DNA from: Sphingomonas sp. OV641
GTDB lineage: Bacteria > Pseudomonadota > Alphaproteobacteria > Sphingomonadales > Sphingomonadaceae
NCBI RefSeq assembly: GCF_900109205.1
Contig: NZ_FNZB01000003.1
Location: forward strand, 248,001-312,000
DNA: 64,000 bases
Direction of reading: 5' to 3'
Positions 1-9,321 of the stretch are shown here, piece after piece. The notes under the pieces were generated by a model. It saw only the letters and a program-made list of their open reading frames with translations, had not been told where the DNA came from and searched no databases. Every line of letters starts with the position of its first letter. Position 1 is the stretch's first letter. A program made the translations under genes and the position numbers.

Positions 1-202
1 GCCCCATGCCGACACTGGCGTTCACTTCGCCGCAGACTGCTTCCCCATGCGCCGCCACGCCCTTGAACTGGGCGGTTTCGGGAAGCTTCAGCTGTTGCCG
101 CACGGTTTCCGTCCCGGCACGCACGCGTTCGACCTCCACCGGATCGGGGCCGACGTCGCAGCCGGCGAGCGCCAGCGCGGCCAGTATCACCCGCCGCTTC
201 AT
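1..202 (-). CDS. Putative lipoprotein, 3' part outside the window
   Basis: The reading frame starts with ATG at 202 and runs off the left edge, so only about 67 N-terminal residues are visible. It begins MKRRVILAALALAGCDVG, a short signal peptide ending in a lipobox (LAGC), so the mature protein should be lipid-anchored, with Asp after the Cys. The rest is a hydrophilic stretch containing VERVRAGTETVRQQLKLPET. Its ATG overlaps the stop codon of the upstream M20 hydrolase (ATGA), so the two are probably co-transcribed and translationally coupled. I do not recognise the family. The function is unknown; the signal and lipobox are read directly. Confidence 0.75.
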   Translation of the reverse strand, partial: MKRRVILAALALAGCDVGPDPVEVERVRAGTETVRQQLKLPETAQFKGVAAHGEAVCGEVNASVGMG

Positions 203-1527
203 TCCGCGGCACCCGGCTTTAGCAGCTCCAGCGCCGCCGCGGTCATCGCGGTCGCGCCAGTGACGACCACCGGTTCCGGCGTGATCTTGAATAGCGGCGA
301 GTGATGCGAGGCAACTGCAGGGCCGCCGTTACGCGCGGCATCAAGCGCCGCCTTGGGCGTGCCGCCGACGGCGAAGTAATAGCCTTTCACGCCCGTGTCT
401 GGCTGTACGAAATAGGCGAAATCCTCGGCGCCCATGCCCATCTGTTCAAACGGCACGACGTTCGCCGTGCCAAGCGTATTCACCATCACGGCGTTCAGCC
501 GTCGGGCGAGCGGCGTATTGTTGATCGTCGTCGGCGTGCCTTCGATCACCGTCACCTTGGGCATCTTGTCCTTTGGCATGCCGTTCATCACGCCGACGCC
601 TTCGGCCACGCGCTTGATCCCGTTGACGAGCTGCGCCCGCGTGCCTTCATCATTGGCGCGCACAGTGACCTGAAGCTTCGCCTCGTCGGTGATGATGTTG
701 TGCTTCAGCCCGGAATGAAACGAGCCGACGGTGATAACGCCGGGTAGCAGCGGCGCGCGCTCGCGGCTAATCAGGCCCTGCAGCGCGATCACGATCTGCG
801 AGCCCATGTAGACGGGATCCTTGCCGGTGTTCGGGCTGGCACCATGCGCACCGACGCCCGGCACCACGATGTCGATCGAATCGGATGAGGAATATTGGAT
901 GGTTTCGCTCGCCGCGACCTTGCCGGCCTCCATGCTGGCATCGACGTGATAGGCAAGCGCGTAATCGGGCTTGGGAAAGCGCGTGAAGAGACCGTCGGCG
1001 ATCATCGCCTTTGCGCCGCCGATCCGCTCCTCCGCAGGTTGCCCGATGAAGACGATCGTGCCCTGCCACCGGTCCTTCATCGCCGCCAGCCGCCGTGCCG
1101 TGGCAATCAGGCCGACAATGTGGGTGTCGTGCCCGCAGGCGTGCATCACCGGCGCTTCCACTCCATCCACGCCGACCTGACGCACCGTGGAGGCATTCGG
1201 CAGGCCGGACTTTTCCTGGACCGGCAGGCCATCCATATCGGCGCGGATCAGCACGGTGGGGCCAGCGCCATTCTTCAGCACGCCAACGATGCCGGTCTGG
1301 CCGACCTTCTCCGTCACCTGCATGCCGGGGATCTTGCGCAGCTCCGCGGCGATGGCGGCGGCGGTCTTCACCTCACGAAACGACAGTTCGGGATTGCGGT
1401 GGAACTGATCCCACAATTTCCCGAGATCGCGGTCCCAATCGGTCTGGATCTGCGCCTGATAGTCAGGCGCCGCCGCCACGGGCGTGGCGACGGCGGCGAG
1501 AAGTGCGGCAACAACGATACGGCGCAT
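199..1527 (-). CDS. Secreted M20-family amidohydrolase/peptidase
   Basis: A 442-residue metal-dependent hydrolase of the M20 amidohydrolase type (hippurate hydrolase / N-acyl amino acid hydrolase group), probably acting on N-acylated amino acids or small peptides in the periplasm. It opens with a cleavable signal peptide (MRRIVVAALLAAVATPVAAA). Metal-site motifs are visible: RADMDGLPV, HACGHDTHIVG and GQPAEERIGGA, the last carrying the Glu-Glu pair that in the family includes the catalytic base. The later GAHGAS segment fits the dimerisation domain. The ATG at 1527 was chosen because the signal peptide starts there; upstream in-frame sequence is not protein-like. It is followed by a lipoprotein gene with a 4-base overlap. 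Substrate cannot be told from sequence. Confidence 0.9.
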   Translation of the reverse strand: MRRIVVAALLAAVATPVAAAPDYQAQIQTDWDRDLGKLWDQFHRNPELSFREVKTAAAIAAELRKIPGMQVTEKVGQTGIVGVLKNGAGPTVLIRADMDGLPVQEKSGLPNASTVRQVGVDGVEAPVMHACGHDTHIVGLIATARRLAAMKDRWQGTIVFIGQPAEERIGGAKAMIADGLFTRFPKPDYALAYHVDASMEAGKVAASETIQYSSSDSIDIVVPGVGAHGASPNTGKDPVYMGSQIVIALQGLISRERAPLLPGVITVGSFHSGLKHNIITDEAKLQVTVRANDEGTRAQLVNGIKRVAEGVGVMNGMPKDKMPKVTVIEGTPTTINNTPLARRLNAVMVNTLGTANVVPFEQMGMGAEDFAYFVQPDTGVKGYYFAVGGTPKAALDAARNGGPAVASHHSPLFKITPEPVVVTGATAMTAAALELLKPGAAE

Positions 1528-1717
1528 GCGAATCCCCCTTTGTTGCGCGCAGCATAGCTGGCGAGACGCCGGGGTGAAGGGTGATCGCGTGGTCATGCGC
1601 GATGCAGCCAACTCGGCGCAGGCCGGGGCCCAGGCGGGGAGGCGATGGTGGCGAATGCTGTGCGCCGTAAGCTTCGCCTTCCCAACTGGGCCCCGGGCTT
1701 CGCCGGAGTGGTCAGGA

Positions 1718-2539
1718 TCAGTCGACGAAGGCGCGCTCAATCACGAACTGGCCGGGGTTGGCGTTGGAGCCTTCGACCAGGCCGGCGGCTTCCAGCAGAC
1801 CGGCCGTCTCGCGGATCATCGCGGTGGAGCCGCAGAGCATCACGCGGTCGGTTTCCGGATCGAACTTGGCCGGGCCGGTGACGGGGGCGGCGAACAGGCG
1901 GCCGTCGGCGATCAGATCGGTGATGCGGCCCTTGCGCTCGAAATCCTCGCGCGTCACGGTCGGGATATAGTGAAGCTGCTCCTGCGCATGTTCGCCGACC
2001 AGCGGATCGTCGGCGAGGCGGGCGGTCAGCTCCTCGCGGAAGGCGAGGTCGTCGACACGGCGGGTGCCGTGGACGACAATCACTTGGTTGAAGCGTTCAT
2101 ACACTTCCGGATCGCGCGCCAGGCTGAGGAACGGCGCGAGGCCGGTGCCGGTGGACAGCAGCCACAGCCGCTCACCGCCAAGCAACGCGTCGCACACCAG
2201 CGTGCCGGTCGGCTTCTTGCCCATGTAAAGCTGGTCGCCGGGCTGAATCGCCTGCAGACGGCCGGTCAATGGGCCGTCCTGCACCTTGATCGACAGGAAT
2301 TCGAGCTCGTCGGAATAGGAGGGACTGGCGATCGAATAAGCGCGCATCACCGGCTTGGGATCGTCATTCTCGCCCGGCAGACCGATCATGATGAACTCGC
2401 CCGAGCGGAAGCGCAGCGCGGCGGGACGATCCACCGCGAAACTGAACAGATGTTCATTCCAGTGGCGCACCCATTTCACGTTGACCGTCAGAAAGGCCTT
2501 GTGGTCAGGGATCAACTTCGGTTCTGCAAGCACGGTCAA
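1718..2539 (-). CDS. fpr: Ferredoxin--NADP(+) reductase
   Basis: A 273-residue FAD-binding reductase that moves electrons between NADPH and ferredoxin/flavodoxin in the cytosol. The FAD-binding half has RAYSIASPSYSDELEF (RxYS motif) and the NADP-binding half has LLSTGTGLAPFLSL and VMLCGSTAMI; length fits the subclass common in alphaproteobacteria. The C-terminus ends GQFVIERAFVD. The best start is TTG at 2539, overlapping the stop of the upstream gene as TTGA behind a GAGCGAG stretch; GTG at 2533 is the alternative. It is coupled to the small gene 2536-2958. No nearby ferredoxin gene indicates the partner. Confidence 0.9.
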   Translation of the reverse strand: MTVLAEPKLIPDHKAFLTVNVKWVRHWNEHLFSFAVDRPAALRFRSGEFIMIGLPGENDDPKPVMRAYSIASPSYSDELEFLSIKVQDGPLTGRLQAIQPGDQLYMGKKPTGTLVCDALLGGERLWLLSTGTGLAPFLSLARDPEVYERFNQVIVVHGTRRVDDLAFREELTARLADDPLVGEHAQEQLHYIPTVTREDFERKGRITDLIADGRLFAAPVTGPAKFDPETDRVMLCGSTAMIRETAGLLEAAGLVEGSNANPGQFVIERAFVD

Positions 2540-2958
2540 CGATCTCGCTCCTCGATGACGTTCTGCGCAAGATGCAGCGCCACCCATTCAACGGCAGTCG
2601 TCAAACCCGCGACCGCCTCTTCGGTTACCAATGTCGCCGCTATGCGCCGCACCCGATCGGGCGCGCCGGACAGTGCAACCTCGAACAAAGCCAACACGCG
2701 AGCCTCGTCCTCAAGCACAGCCAGCCCACCGCGCTGCCCGAAGCGTAGCGTGGTGAGCGCATGGCGATCCAGCGTGCCCATCGCGACGGCAAAGTCCCGC
2801 AGCGCGCCTTCGACGTGCAGGTAGGTGAAGCCGGGCGCGAGTGCAACGCACGGGCACTGACCGGCCCGGCTTCGCTGCACCCACAGCCGCATCGACGCGA
2901 CGACGAATCGATACGGCTCGTCAATCTCCCACAAGGCGCGGTCGAGGAAGCGGTACAT
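2536..2958 (-). CDS. Conserved-looking hypothetical protein
   Basis: A 140-residue soluble protein beginning MYRFLDRALWEIDEPYRFVV, with no signal peptide or membrane segment and a mostly helical, Arg/Glu-rich C-terminus (AQNVIEERDR). I do not recognise the family. Its stop codon overlaps the TTG start of the ferredoxin-NADP reductase, so the two form a translationally coupled pair, which suggests a redox-linked role by context only. It is divergent from uvrB with about 95 bp between them. Base composition and codon use look like the neighbours, and this frame has no competing gene. Confidence 0.7.
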   Translation of the reverse strand: MYRFLDRALWEIDEPYRFVVASMRLWVQRSRAGQCPCVALAPGFTYLHVEGALRDFAVAMGTLDRHALTTLRFGQRGGLAVLEDEARVLALFEVALSGAPDRVRRIAATLVTEEAVAGLTTAVEWVALHLAQNVIEERDR

Positions 2959-3053
2959 GGAGCTTCTCCTGTGCGAATGCCTCGCAATAGCGGTGAAAGC
3001 CAGGATAGGTCAACGCCCTTCCGCCGGGCACCGGCGCGCCCCATATCGGAGGC

Positions 3054-5243
<2,190 letters not shown>

Positions 5244-5259
5244 GCACCGCTTACCGGTT

Positions 5260-5313
5260 CCGCATCGCCAACAAGCGGCCGGGGAGGCCGTATGCACTCT
5301 CCCGGCGATGCGG
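5260..5313. repeat. Inverted repeat between uvrB and the PRC-barrel gene
   Basis: CCGCATCGCC (5260-5269) is perfectly repeated inverted as GGCGATGCGG (5304-5313) between two convergent genes. The 34-base loop is GC-rich and can fold further. There is no U-tract on either strand, so a factor-independent terminator is possible but unproven. Confidence 0.5.
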
Positions 5314-5318
5314 ACGCT

Positions 5319-5693
5319 CTATCGCAGCGTCAGATCCTCGCCGCCGACGCCGTAGTAACTAGCCACGCGATCGGCATAGGCCTGATCGAAGTGGGGCGCA
5401 TTGTTGGCCCAGCTCGGACCCCCTTCCAGCATGCGGCGATCGATCGTCACGACATAAAGGTCGCGAACTGAATCGAACTGCAGGAGCGAGAAGGGCAGCG
5501 GGTAATAACTTTTGCCCATTCCCAGGAAGCCGCCGAGGCTGAGCACCGCGTGCGTCGCCCGGCCACTGACCTTGTGCACGAGGAAGGCGTGAACCGTGCC
5601 GATCTTGTCGCCGTCGCGGCTTTCGAGCCTGACAGTAGCCGACAAGGCGGCTTCGATCAGCGCCAAGGTGGTCTGGGTTTCGTTGCTGGTCAT
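5319..5693 (-). CDS. PRC-barrel domain protein
   Basis: A 124-residue cytoplasmic protein with a PRC-barrel-like core: SRDGDKIGTVHAFLVHKVSGRATHAVLSLGGFLGMGKSYYPLPFSLLQFD matches the usual 'G-x-I-x-D-hydrophobic...LG' strand pattern. PRC-barrel proteins in this group are often small stress-associated proteins of unknown mechanism. The gene stands alone, facing uvrB. An EcfG-type promoter-like pair (GGAAC, 18 bases, GTT on the minus strand, 5740-5715) lies just upstream, consistent with general stress control. The ATG start at 5693 directly precedes a hydrophilic helix (MTSNETQTTLALIEAALSAT). Confidence 0.8.
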   Translation of the reverse strand: MTSNETQTTLALIEAALSATVRLESRDGDKIGTVHAFLVHKVSGRATHAVLSLGGFLGMGKSYYPLPFSLLQFDSVRDLYVVTIDRRMLEGGPSWANNAPHFDQAYADRVASYYGVGGEDLTLR

Positions 5694-5714
5694 CTCTGTC
5701 TCCCTGCCACGCTG

Positions 5715-5740
5715 AACCGCTCTTGCCGTGCGCTGGTTCC
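5715..5740 (-). promoter_or_regulatory. EcfG-like general stress promoter candidate
   Basis: On the minus strand GGAAC (5740-5736) is followed after 18 bases by GTT (5717-5715), i.e. GGAAC-N17-gGTT, close to the alphaproteobacterial EcfG consensus GGAAC-N16/17-cGTT. It sits 22 bases upstream of the PRC-barrel start codon. Motif match only. Confidence 0.4.
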
Positions 5741-5779
5741 GGTTGAGCCGTGCGGCACAGAGGGGCTAGAACTTGCCCG

Positions 5780-6322
5780 ATGCGCCATTCGCTTTCCCCC
5801 GCCGCCCTGCTTGCGCCTGCCCTGCTGGCCCTGACCGTCGGGGGGTGCGTGCCGCCCGCCGCTGCTCCCGCTCCGCCACCTCCGCCGCCGCGCCCGGCAC
5901 CAGCCCCGGCGCCGACGCCGGCCCCGCTTGCGGGAGACTGGCGCGATTGGCCGCTGACGCCGGGCACATGGCGCTATGGTCGGGACGGGCGCGGAAGCAG
6001 GGCGACGTTCGGCGCGGACGGCGGTGGGGCGCGGCTGACCCTCCGCTGCGACACCGCCTCACGCGCCATGCTGCTGTCACGCTCCGGCCAATCGCGGCAA
6101 CCGCTGACCGTGCGAACGACCAGCACCACTCGCGCGGTGCCCGTGCGGCAGAGCGCCGGGCAGGCAGCCGAGGTCGAGGCGAGCCTGCCGGCGCGGGATC
6201 CCTTGCTTGATGCCATGGCGTTCAGCCGCGGACGGTTCGTGATCGAACAGCCGGGCGCCCCAACCCTCGTGGTGCCCGCTTATGCCGAGATCGGAAGGGT
6301 GATCGAGGATTGCCGCGCCTGA
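5780..6322 (+). CDS. Proline-rich lipoprotein of unknown function
   Basis: A 180-residue predicted lipoprotein. The N-terminus is a signal peptide with lipobox VGGC (about residues 20-23), followed by a Pro/Ala-rich linker that should reach away from the membrane, then a compact domain containing WRDWPLTPGTWRYGRDGRGS and two Cys residues (RCDT, EDCRA) that could form a disulfide. The domain pattern resembles many small sphingomonad envelope proteins but I cannot name a family. The ATG at 5780 is the one that gives the signal sequence. It lies upstream of the structured region at 6.4 kb and is otherwise isolated. Confidence 0.7.
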   Translation: MRHSLSPAALLAPALLALTVGGCVPPAAAPAPPPPPPRPAPAPAPTPAPLAGDWRDWPLTPGTWRYGRDGRGSRATFGADGGGARLTLRCDTASRAMLLSRSGQSRQPLTVRTTSTTRAVPVRQSAGQAAEVEASLPARDPLLDAMAFSRGRFVIEQPGAPTLVVPAYAEIGRVIEDCRA

Positions 6323-6363
6323 TCGGCGGCAAGGCGGAAGAGAATCGTTCAAAACCGGTCATA

Positions 6364-6378
6364 AAACAAGGCTTGTTT
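6364..6378. repeat. 15-bp palindrome AAACAAGGCTTGTTT
   Basis: AAACAAG and CTTGTTT flank a single central G, 42 bases after the lipoprotein stop and about 80 bases before the mini-ORF. It could be an operator or part of a terminator, although the loop is too tight for an ordinary terminator hairpin. Confidence 0.45.
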
Positions 6379-6441
6379 CGCGATCGCACTACACGCACAT
6401 TGCTCTCGTGGCCGGTCAGGCCACGCTCGTTATCAACCAGC

Positions 6442-6456
6442 GAAAGGAGGTGATCC
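6442..6456 (+). promoter_or_regulatory. Extended Shine-Dalgarno, 15-nt complement of the 16S 3' end
   Basis: GAAAGGAGGTGATCC is the exact complement of the expected alphaproteobacterial 16S rRNA 3' end (GGATCACCTCCTTTC). Normal ribosome binding sites pair over 4-7 bases. The GGAGG core ends 7 bases before the ATG at 6458, the ideal spacing. The 16S sequence itself is outside the window and is taken from general knowledge. Confidence 0.8.
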
Positions 6457-6457
6457 G

Positions 6458-6514
6458 ATGTCTCATGGTTCAGCAATGGGGTCGGTTCAGTTCGTTCGGG
6501 GGACGCGCTTCTGA
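6458..6514 (+). CDS. 18-codon mini-ORF behind an extreme Shine-Dalgarno
   Basis: ATG at 6458 to TGA at 6512-6514 encodes MSHGSAMGSVQFVRGTRF. The peptide has no obvious function: no signal, no Cys, and a basic C-terminus. Its importance is suggested by the 15-nt Shine-Dalgarno with optimal spacing and by the hairpins that follow its stop codon at once, an arrangement typical of leader peptides whose translation controls downstream folding. There is no run of one amino acid pointing to classical attenuation, although three aromatic or Arg-rich codons lie near the end (QFVRGTRF). It could also serve only to load ribosomes. Expression is inferred, not shown. Confidence 0.55.
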   Translation: MSHGSAMGSVQFVRGTRF

Positions 6515-6631
6515 AGATGTAGTGGTTCGGCGGGAGGTATCCTCCTCCAGTCAACGCCGAACCCTGTAGATTTCAGAGGCCCGCATGGTCTCCCGGGCTG
6601 GAGCTCTCCGGCCGCTGACCATGTTTAGGGG

Positions 6632-6757
6632 TTGTCGGACGGTCCTGCAGGATCGTTCGGCAACCTCTTCTCATATCTGGCGCATAACAAGCGCCTTCAG
6701 GCGACGTTGCGCGCCGCCGGCTTGGCAGGGCCCTTTCAGGGAGTGGCGCGGCGCTGA
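6632..6757 (+). CDS. Possible small protein overlapping hairpin H4
   Basis: A frame closed by TGA at 6755-6757 and open from a TTG at 6632 encodes about 41 residues, including FGNLFSYLAHNKRLQATLRA and then AGLAGPFQGVARR. This looks like a real amphipathic helix, not translated noise, and ends 23 bases before the cyclophilin ATG. Against it, the start is a TTG with AGGGG too close to serve as a good ribosome site, and the 5' third lies inside hairpin H4. It may be the end of a frame-disrupted gene or a structure-controlled small ORF. I do not recognise the sequence. Confidence 0.3.
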   Translation: MSDGPAGSFGNLFSYLAHNKRLQATLRAAGLAGPFQGVARR

Positions 6758-6780
6758 CGAGCAGGGTAATTTGCCGTGCG

Positions 6781-7425
6781 ATGCCTTTGCTCTTCTTGAT
6801 TGCCGCCCTGCTTGCAGCCCTCCCCGTCCAGGCCCAGCGCGCGGATCGACCGACACCCGGCTATGTTCGCGTTCGTCTGGAGACCGCGCTTGGCGTGATC
6901 GTGCTGGCGCTGGATGCGAAGCGGGCGCCCGCCACCACGGCCAATTTCATGAAATATGTCGACGACGGTCGTTTTGACGGGATTAGCTTTTACCGGGTCG
7001 CCCGCCAGAAGCAGGCGCCGCAATTCGGGTTTGTTCAATCCGGCATCCGCACGGACGCGCGGCGCTTCCTTGACATGATCCCGCACGAATCGACGAAGAA
7101 GACCGGGATCAAGCATCTCGATATGACGATCTCCATGGCGCGCCGCGGACCGCCGGGCTCAGCCAATGGCAATTGGTTCATCGCGGTCGGGCCGATGCCG
7201 TGGATGGACTGGAAGCCCGACAATCCCGGCTATGCCGCTTTTGGCAGGGTGGTTGCAGGGCAGGCCGTGGTGAAGCGCATTCTGGCGCAGCCGACCGGCG
7301 GCGCGATGAACGGGACGCTGTTGCTGAAGCCGGTGTACGTCAAGCGGGCGATACGGCTGAACGGCAAGTCCAAACCAACCGGCCGTCCGCGACCATGGCT
7401 GCTCGAAGGTCGCAAGGACGGCTGA
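6781..7425 (+). CDS. Secreted cyclophilin-type peptidyl-prolyl isomerase
   Basis: A 214-residue cyclophilin that catalyses cis-trans isomerisation of prolyl bonds in the periplasm. It has a signal peptide (MPLLFLIAALLAALPVQA) and the cyclophilin fold motifs VRLETALGVIVLALD, APATTANFMKYVDDGRFDGISFYRV, and GSANGNWFIAVG, with FGRVVAGQAVVKRI near the end. The usual catalytic FHRV is FYRV here, and active-site Arg/Phe positions look partly altered (FVQSG), as in the divergent cyclophilins of this group. A basic C-terminal tail follows. The start directly follows the structured region, so translation could be affected by that RNA. Confidence 0.85.
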   Translation: MPLLFLIAALLAALPVQAQRADRPTPGYVRVRLETALGVIVLALDAKRAPATTANFMKYVDDGRFDGISFYRVARQKQAPQFGFVQSGIRTDARRFLDMIPHESTKKTGIKHLDMTISMARRGPPGSANGNWFIAVGPMPWMDWKPDNPGYAAFGRVVAGQAVVKRILAQPTGGAMNGTLLLKPVYVKRAIRLNGKSKPTGRPRPWLLEGRKDG

Positions 7426-7588
7426 TCGCGCCGCGCAGTGCCGTACCGCGGATTGCCGGCCAGCGGCGCCGTGCGCGGCCCGTCAGAACGCGGGCGAATC
7501 AATCAGCGGCATATGCGCGCGAGAGATGATCTGACGGCAGATGCGGCGGAAAGGCCGGGCGGCGATGACGAAGCGAGGGCGGCGGCGG

Positions 7589-7756
7589 TCACGTGATTGA
7601 CGGGGAAGTGGCGTTCGCCTCGTCATTGTACACCTTGTCGAGGTAATAACCGGCCAAGGTGTAATGCGCCTTCACCGCTTCGGGCACCTCGGTACGCTGG
7701 GCCATTTCAAGCTCGGACTCGGCGCGCTTATAGTAATATTCCTTATCGTCGTTCAC
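7589..7756 (-). CDS. Small hypothetical protein (55 aa)
   Basis: A 55-residue soluble protein beginning with GTG (MNDDKEYYYKRAESELEMAQ). The start is supported by GGAG eight bases upstream on the minus strand. The sequence is one long helix with tetratricopeptide-like character (AESELEMAQ, AVKAHYTLAGYYLDKVY), ending in a Ser/Thr tail. The family is known to me only as a recurrent small sphingomonad protein, with no function I can name. It stands alone, divergent from the M19 dipeptidase. Confidence 0.6.
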   Translation of the reverse strand: MNDDKEYYYKRAESELEMAQRTEVPEAVKAHYTLAGYYLDKVYNDEANATSPSIT

Positions 7757-8072
7757 CGAAATCACTCCATCTCCCGTCCCGATGCATAGGCGCCGGGCAG
7801 AAGTCATCAAATCAACTGGATTAACTCTTCAAGATCCGATGCTTGCGAGCAGCGATAGACTGCACTTCGCGCGCGATATACCCAATCCGTATCGCTCTTT
7901 TTGCCTCCCCAAAACAATTCGGCCCCGGCGCGACAAACGACGGGGCTCGGTTGACGCTTGCGCCCGCAACGGGTTTGCAAGACGTTCATGTTGCTCGGTT
8001 TCACGCGAGCTTGGATCACAACCCGCGGTTTGCCGGTAAGTTCCTCGGCGCGCCGTGCCTCCCGGAGCTGCC
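7757..8072. other. 316-bp divergent intergenic region with two hairpins
   Basis: No convincing gene is seen. Two consecutive inverted repeats lie near the dipeptidase: GCCCCG/CGGGGC (7922-7946) and CTTGC-x-CCCG/CGGG-x-GCAAG (7957-7981). A TTGACG hexamer at 7951-7956 could be a -35 box for the plus-strand gene, with TTTGCA as a poor -10. Both directions of transcription presumably start here. Confidence 0.4.
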
Positions 8073-9308
8073 ATGTCATTGTTCGCCGTCCTGCTTGCCG
8101 CCCAGGCTGCCGCTGCGCCTGCACCCGTCGTTCCTGCGCGCATCACGCGACTGCTGGAGCGGACGCCGGTGATCGACGGACACAATGACCTCGCCTGGGA
8201 GATCCGCGAGCGGCACGACGGAAAGGTGGAGGACGTCGATCTGACGCGGGATACGGCGGCGCTTCCCTATCCCCTGCAGACGGATATCCCACGGCTTCGG
8301 CAAGGCGGCGTGGGTGGGCAATTCTGGTCCGTCTGGATCCCCGCCGCCGTGACGGGTCCGCGCGCCGTGGAAATGACGCTTGAGCAGATCGACGTCGTCC
8401 GCCGGGTCGTGGCGGCCAATCCGGGCAGTTTCACGCTGGTGAAGACCGCCGCCGATGTGCGGAGGGCGCAACAGGCGGGCAAGATCGCGTCAATGATCGG
8501 GATCGAGGGCGGGCATCAGATCGATGGCCGATTGTCCGTGCTGCGCCAGATGAAGGAGCTGGGCGTCGGTTACATGACGCTGACGCATGGCAAGAGCATC
8601 GATTGGGCAGACTCCTCCACCGATGCACCGCGCGCCAACGGGCTGAGCGCTTTCGGCCGCGACGTGGTCGCCGAGATGAACCGCATCGGCATGATCATCG
8701 ATGTCAGCCACGTGGCGGATACGACCATGGCTGCGGTGCTTGACCTGTCGAAGGCGCCGGTGATCGCCTCCCATTCCTCCGCGCGGGCGATCGCGAATGT
8801 GCCGCGCAACATTCCGGACGATCTGCTGCGGCGGATCGGCGCAGCGGGCGGGGTGGTGATGGTGAACGTCTACCCGGCCTTCCTGTCGACCGAATGGCGC
8901 GCGTGGGATCAGGCGCGTACTGCGTTCGGCAAGGCGCAGGGGCTGGCGACCGACGTCTACGGCGCCAAGGCACCCGCGCCGCTGATCGCCTGGGACGCAG
9001 CGCACCCAATGCCGCGCGTGACGGCAGCCACGGTGGCGGATCACGTCGAGCATATCGCCCGGATCGCGGGTAAGGGCGCCGTGGGTATCGGCGGCGACTA
9101 TGACGGCATTGGCGGTACCGCGCCGGAGGACATGGGCGGCGTCGATGGCTATCCGCGGCTGTTCGCAGAGCTGGCGCGGCGCGGATGGAGCGATGGCGAC
9201 TTGGCCAAGCTGGCGCAGGGCAATGTCCTGCGTGTGATGGAGCAGGTCGAGGCGGTAGCAGCCAACCAGCGCAACCTGCGGCCGGTCGACGCGATCGAAC
9301 CCGACTGA
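8073..9308 (+). CDS. Membrane dipeptidase-like zinc peptidase (M19)
   Basis: A 411-residue M19 (renal dipeptidase-like) zinc hydrolase that cleaves dipeptides, sometimes including D-residue dipeptides. It has a short signal peptide (MSLFAVLLAAQAAAA). Binuclear zinc-site motifs are present: VIDGHNDLAWEIRE (HxD), the bridging Glu in IGIEGGHQID, ASHSSARAI and GIGGDYDGIG. Length is normal for bacterial members. ATG 8073 was chosen because it opens the signal peptide with GGAG just upstream. It is convergent with the HDAC-like gene, separated by a 12-bp perfect hairpin. One of several exported peptidases in this window. Confidence 0.9.
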   Translation: MSLFAVLLAAQAAAAPAPVVPARITRLLERTPVIDGHNDLAWEIRERHDGKVEDVDLTRDTAALPYPLQTDIPRLRQGGVGGQFWSVWIPAAVTGPRAVEMTLEQIDVVRRVVAANPGSFTLVKTAADVRRAQQAGKIASMIGIEGGHQIDGRLSVLRQMKELGVGYMTLTHGKSIDWADSSTDAPRANGLSAFGRDVVAEMNRIGMIIDVSHVADTTMAAVLDLSKAPVIASHSSARAIANVPRNIPDDLLRRIGAAGGVVMVNVYPAFLSTEWRAWDQARTAFGKAQGLATDVYGAKAPAPLIAWDAAHPMPRVTAATVADHVEHIARIAGKGAVGIGGDYDGIGGTAPEDMGGVDGYPRLFAELARRGWSDGDLAKLAQGNVLRVMEQVEAVAANQRNLRPVDAIEPD

Positions 9309-9321
9309 TCAGGAGCGCGGG

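Larger units (their letters stand above)
6407..6695 (+). ncRNA. Candidate structured RNA / leader with five hairpins
   Basis: Between the lipoprotein and the cyclophilin gene lie consecutive strong inverted repeats. H1 is CGTGGCC/GGCCACG (6407-6425). H2 is GGTTCGGCG/CGCCGAACC (6524-6563), with an inner GGAGG/CCTCC stem. H3 is CATGGTC/GACCATG (6584-6623), enclosing GGCTGGAG/CTCCGGCC (6596-6613). H4 is a 12-pair stem, 6630-6641 with 6654-6665, containing two G-U pairs. H5 is GGCGC/GCGCC (6679-6695). An 18-codon ORF with an extended Shine-Dalgarno sits between H1 and H2. I do not recognise a known RNA family (not RNase P, SRP, 6S or tmRNA). Whether it acts as a free RNA or as a leader of the cyclophilin gene cannot be told here. 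Confidence 0.55.

Noticed and set aside
2959..3053. LexA box for uvrB
   Set aside because: No GTTC-N7-GTTC or GAAC-N7-GAAC element exists in the 95-bp upstream gap.
6585..6977. 130-codon frame over the structured region and cyclophilin start
   Set aside because: It runs through the cyclophilin gene in another frame, is Arg/Pro/Cys-rich, and has no ribosome site or family pattern.
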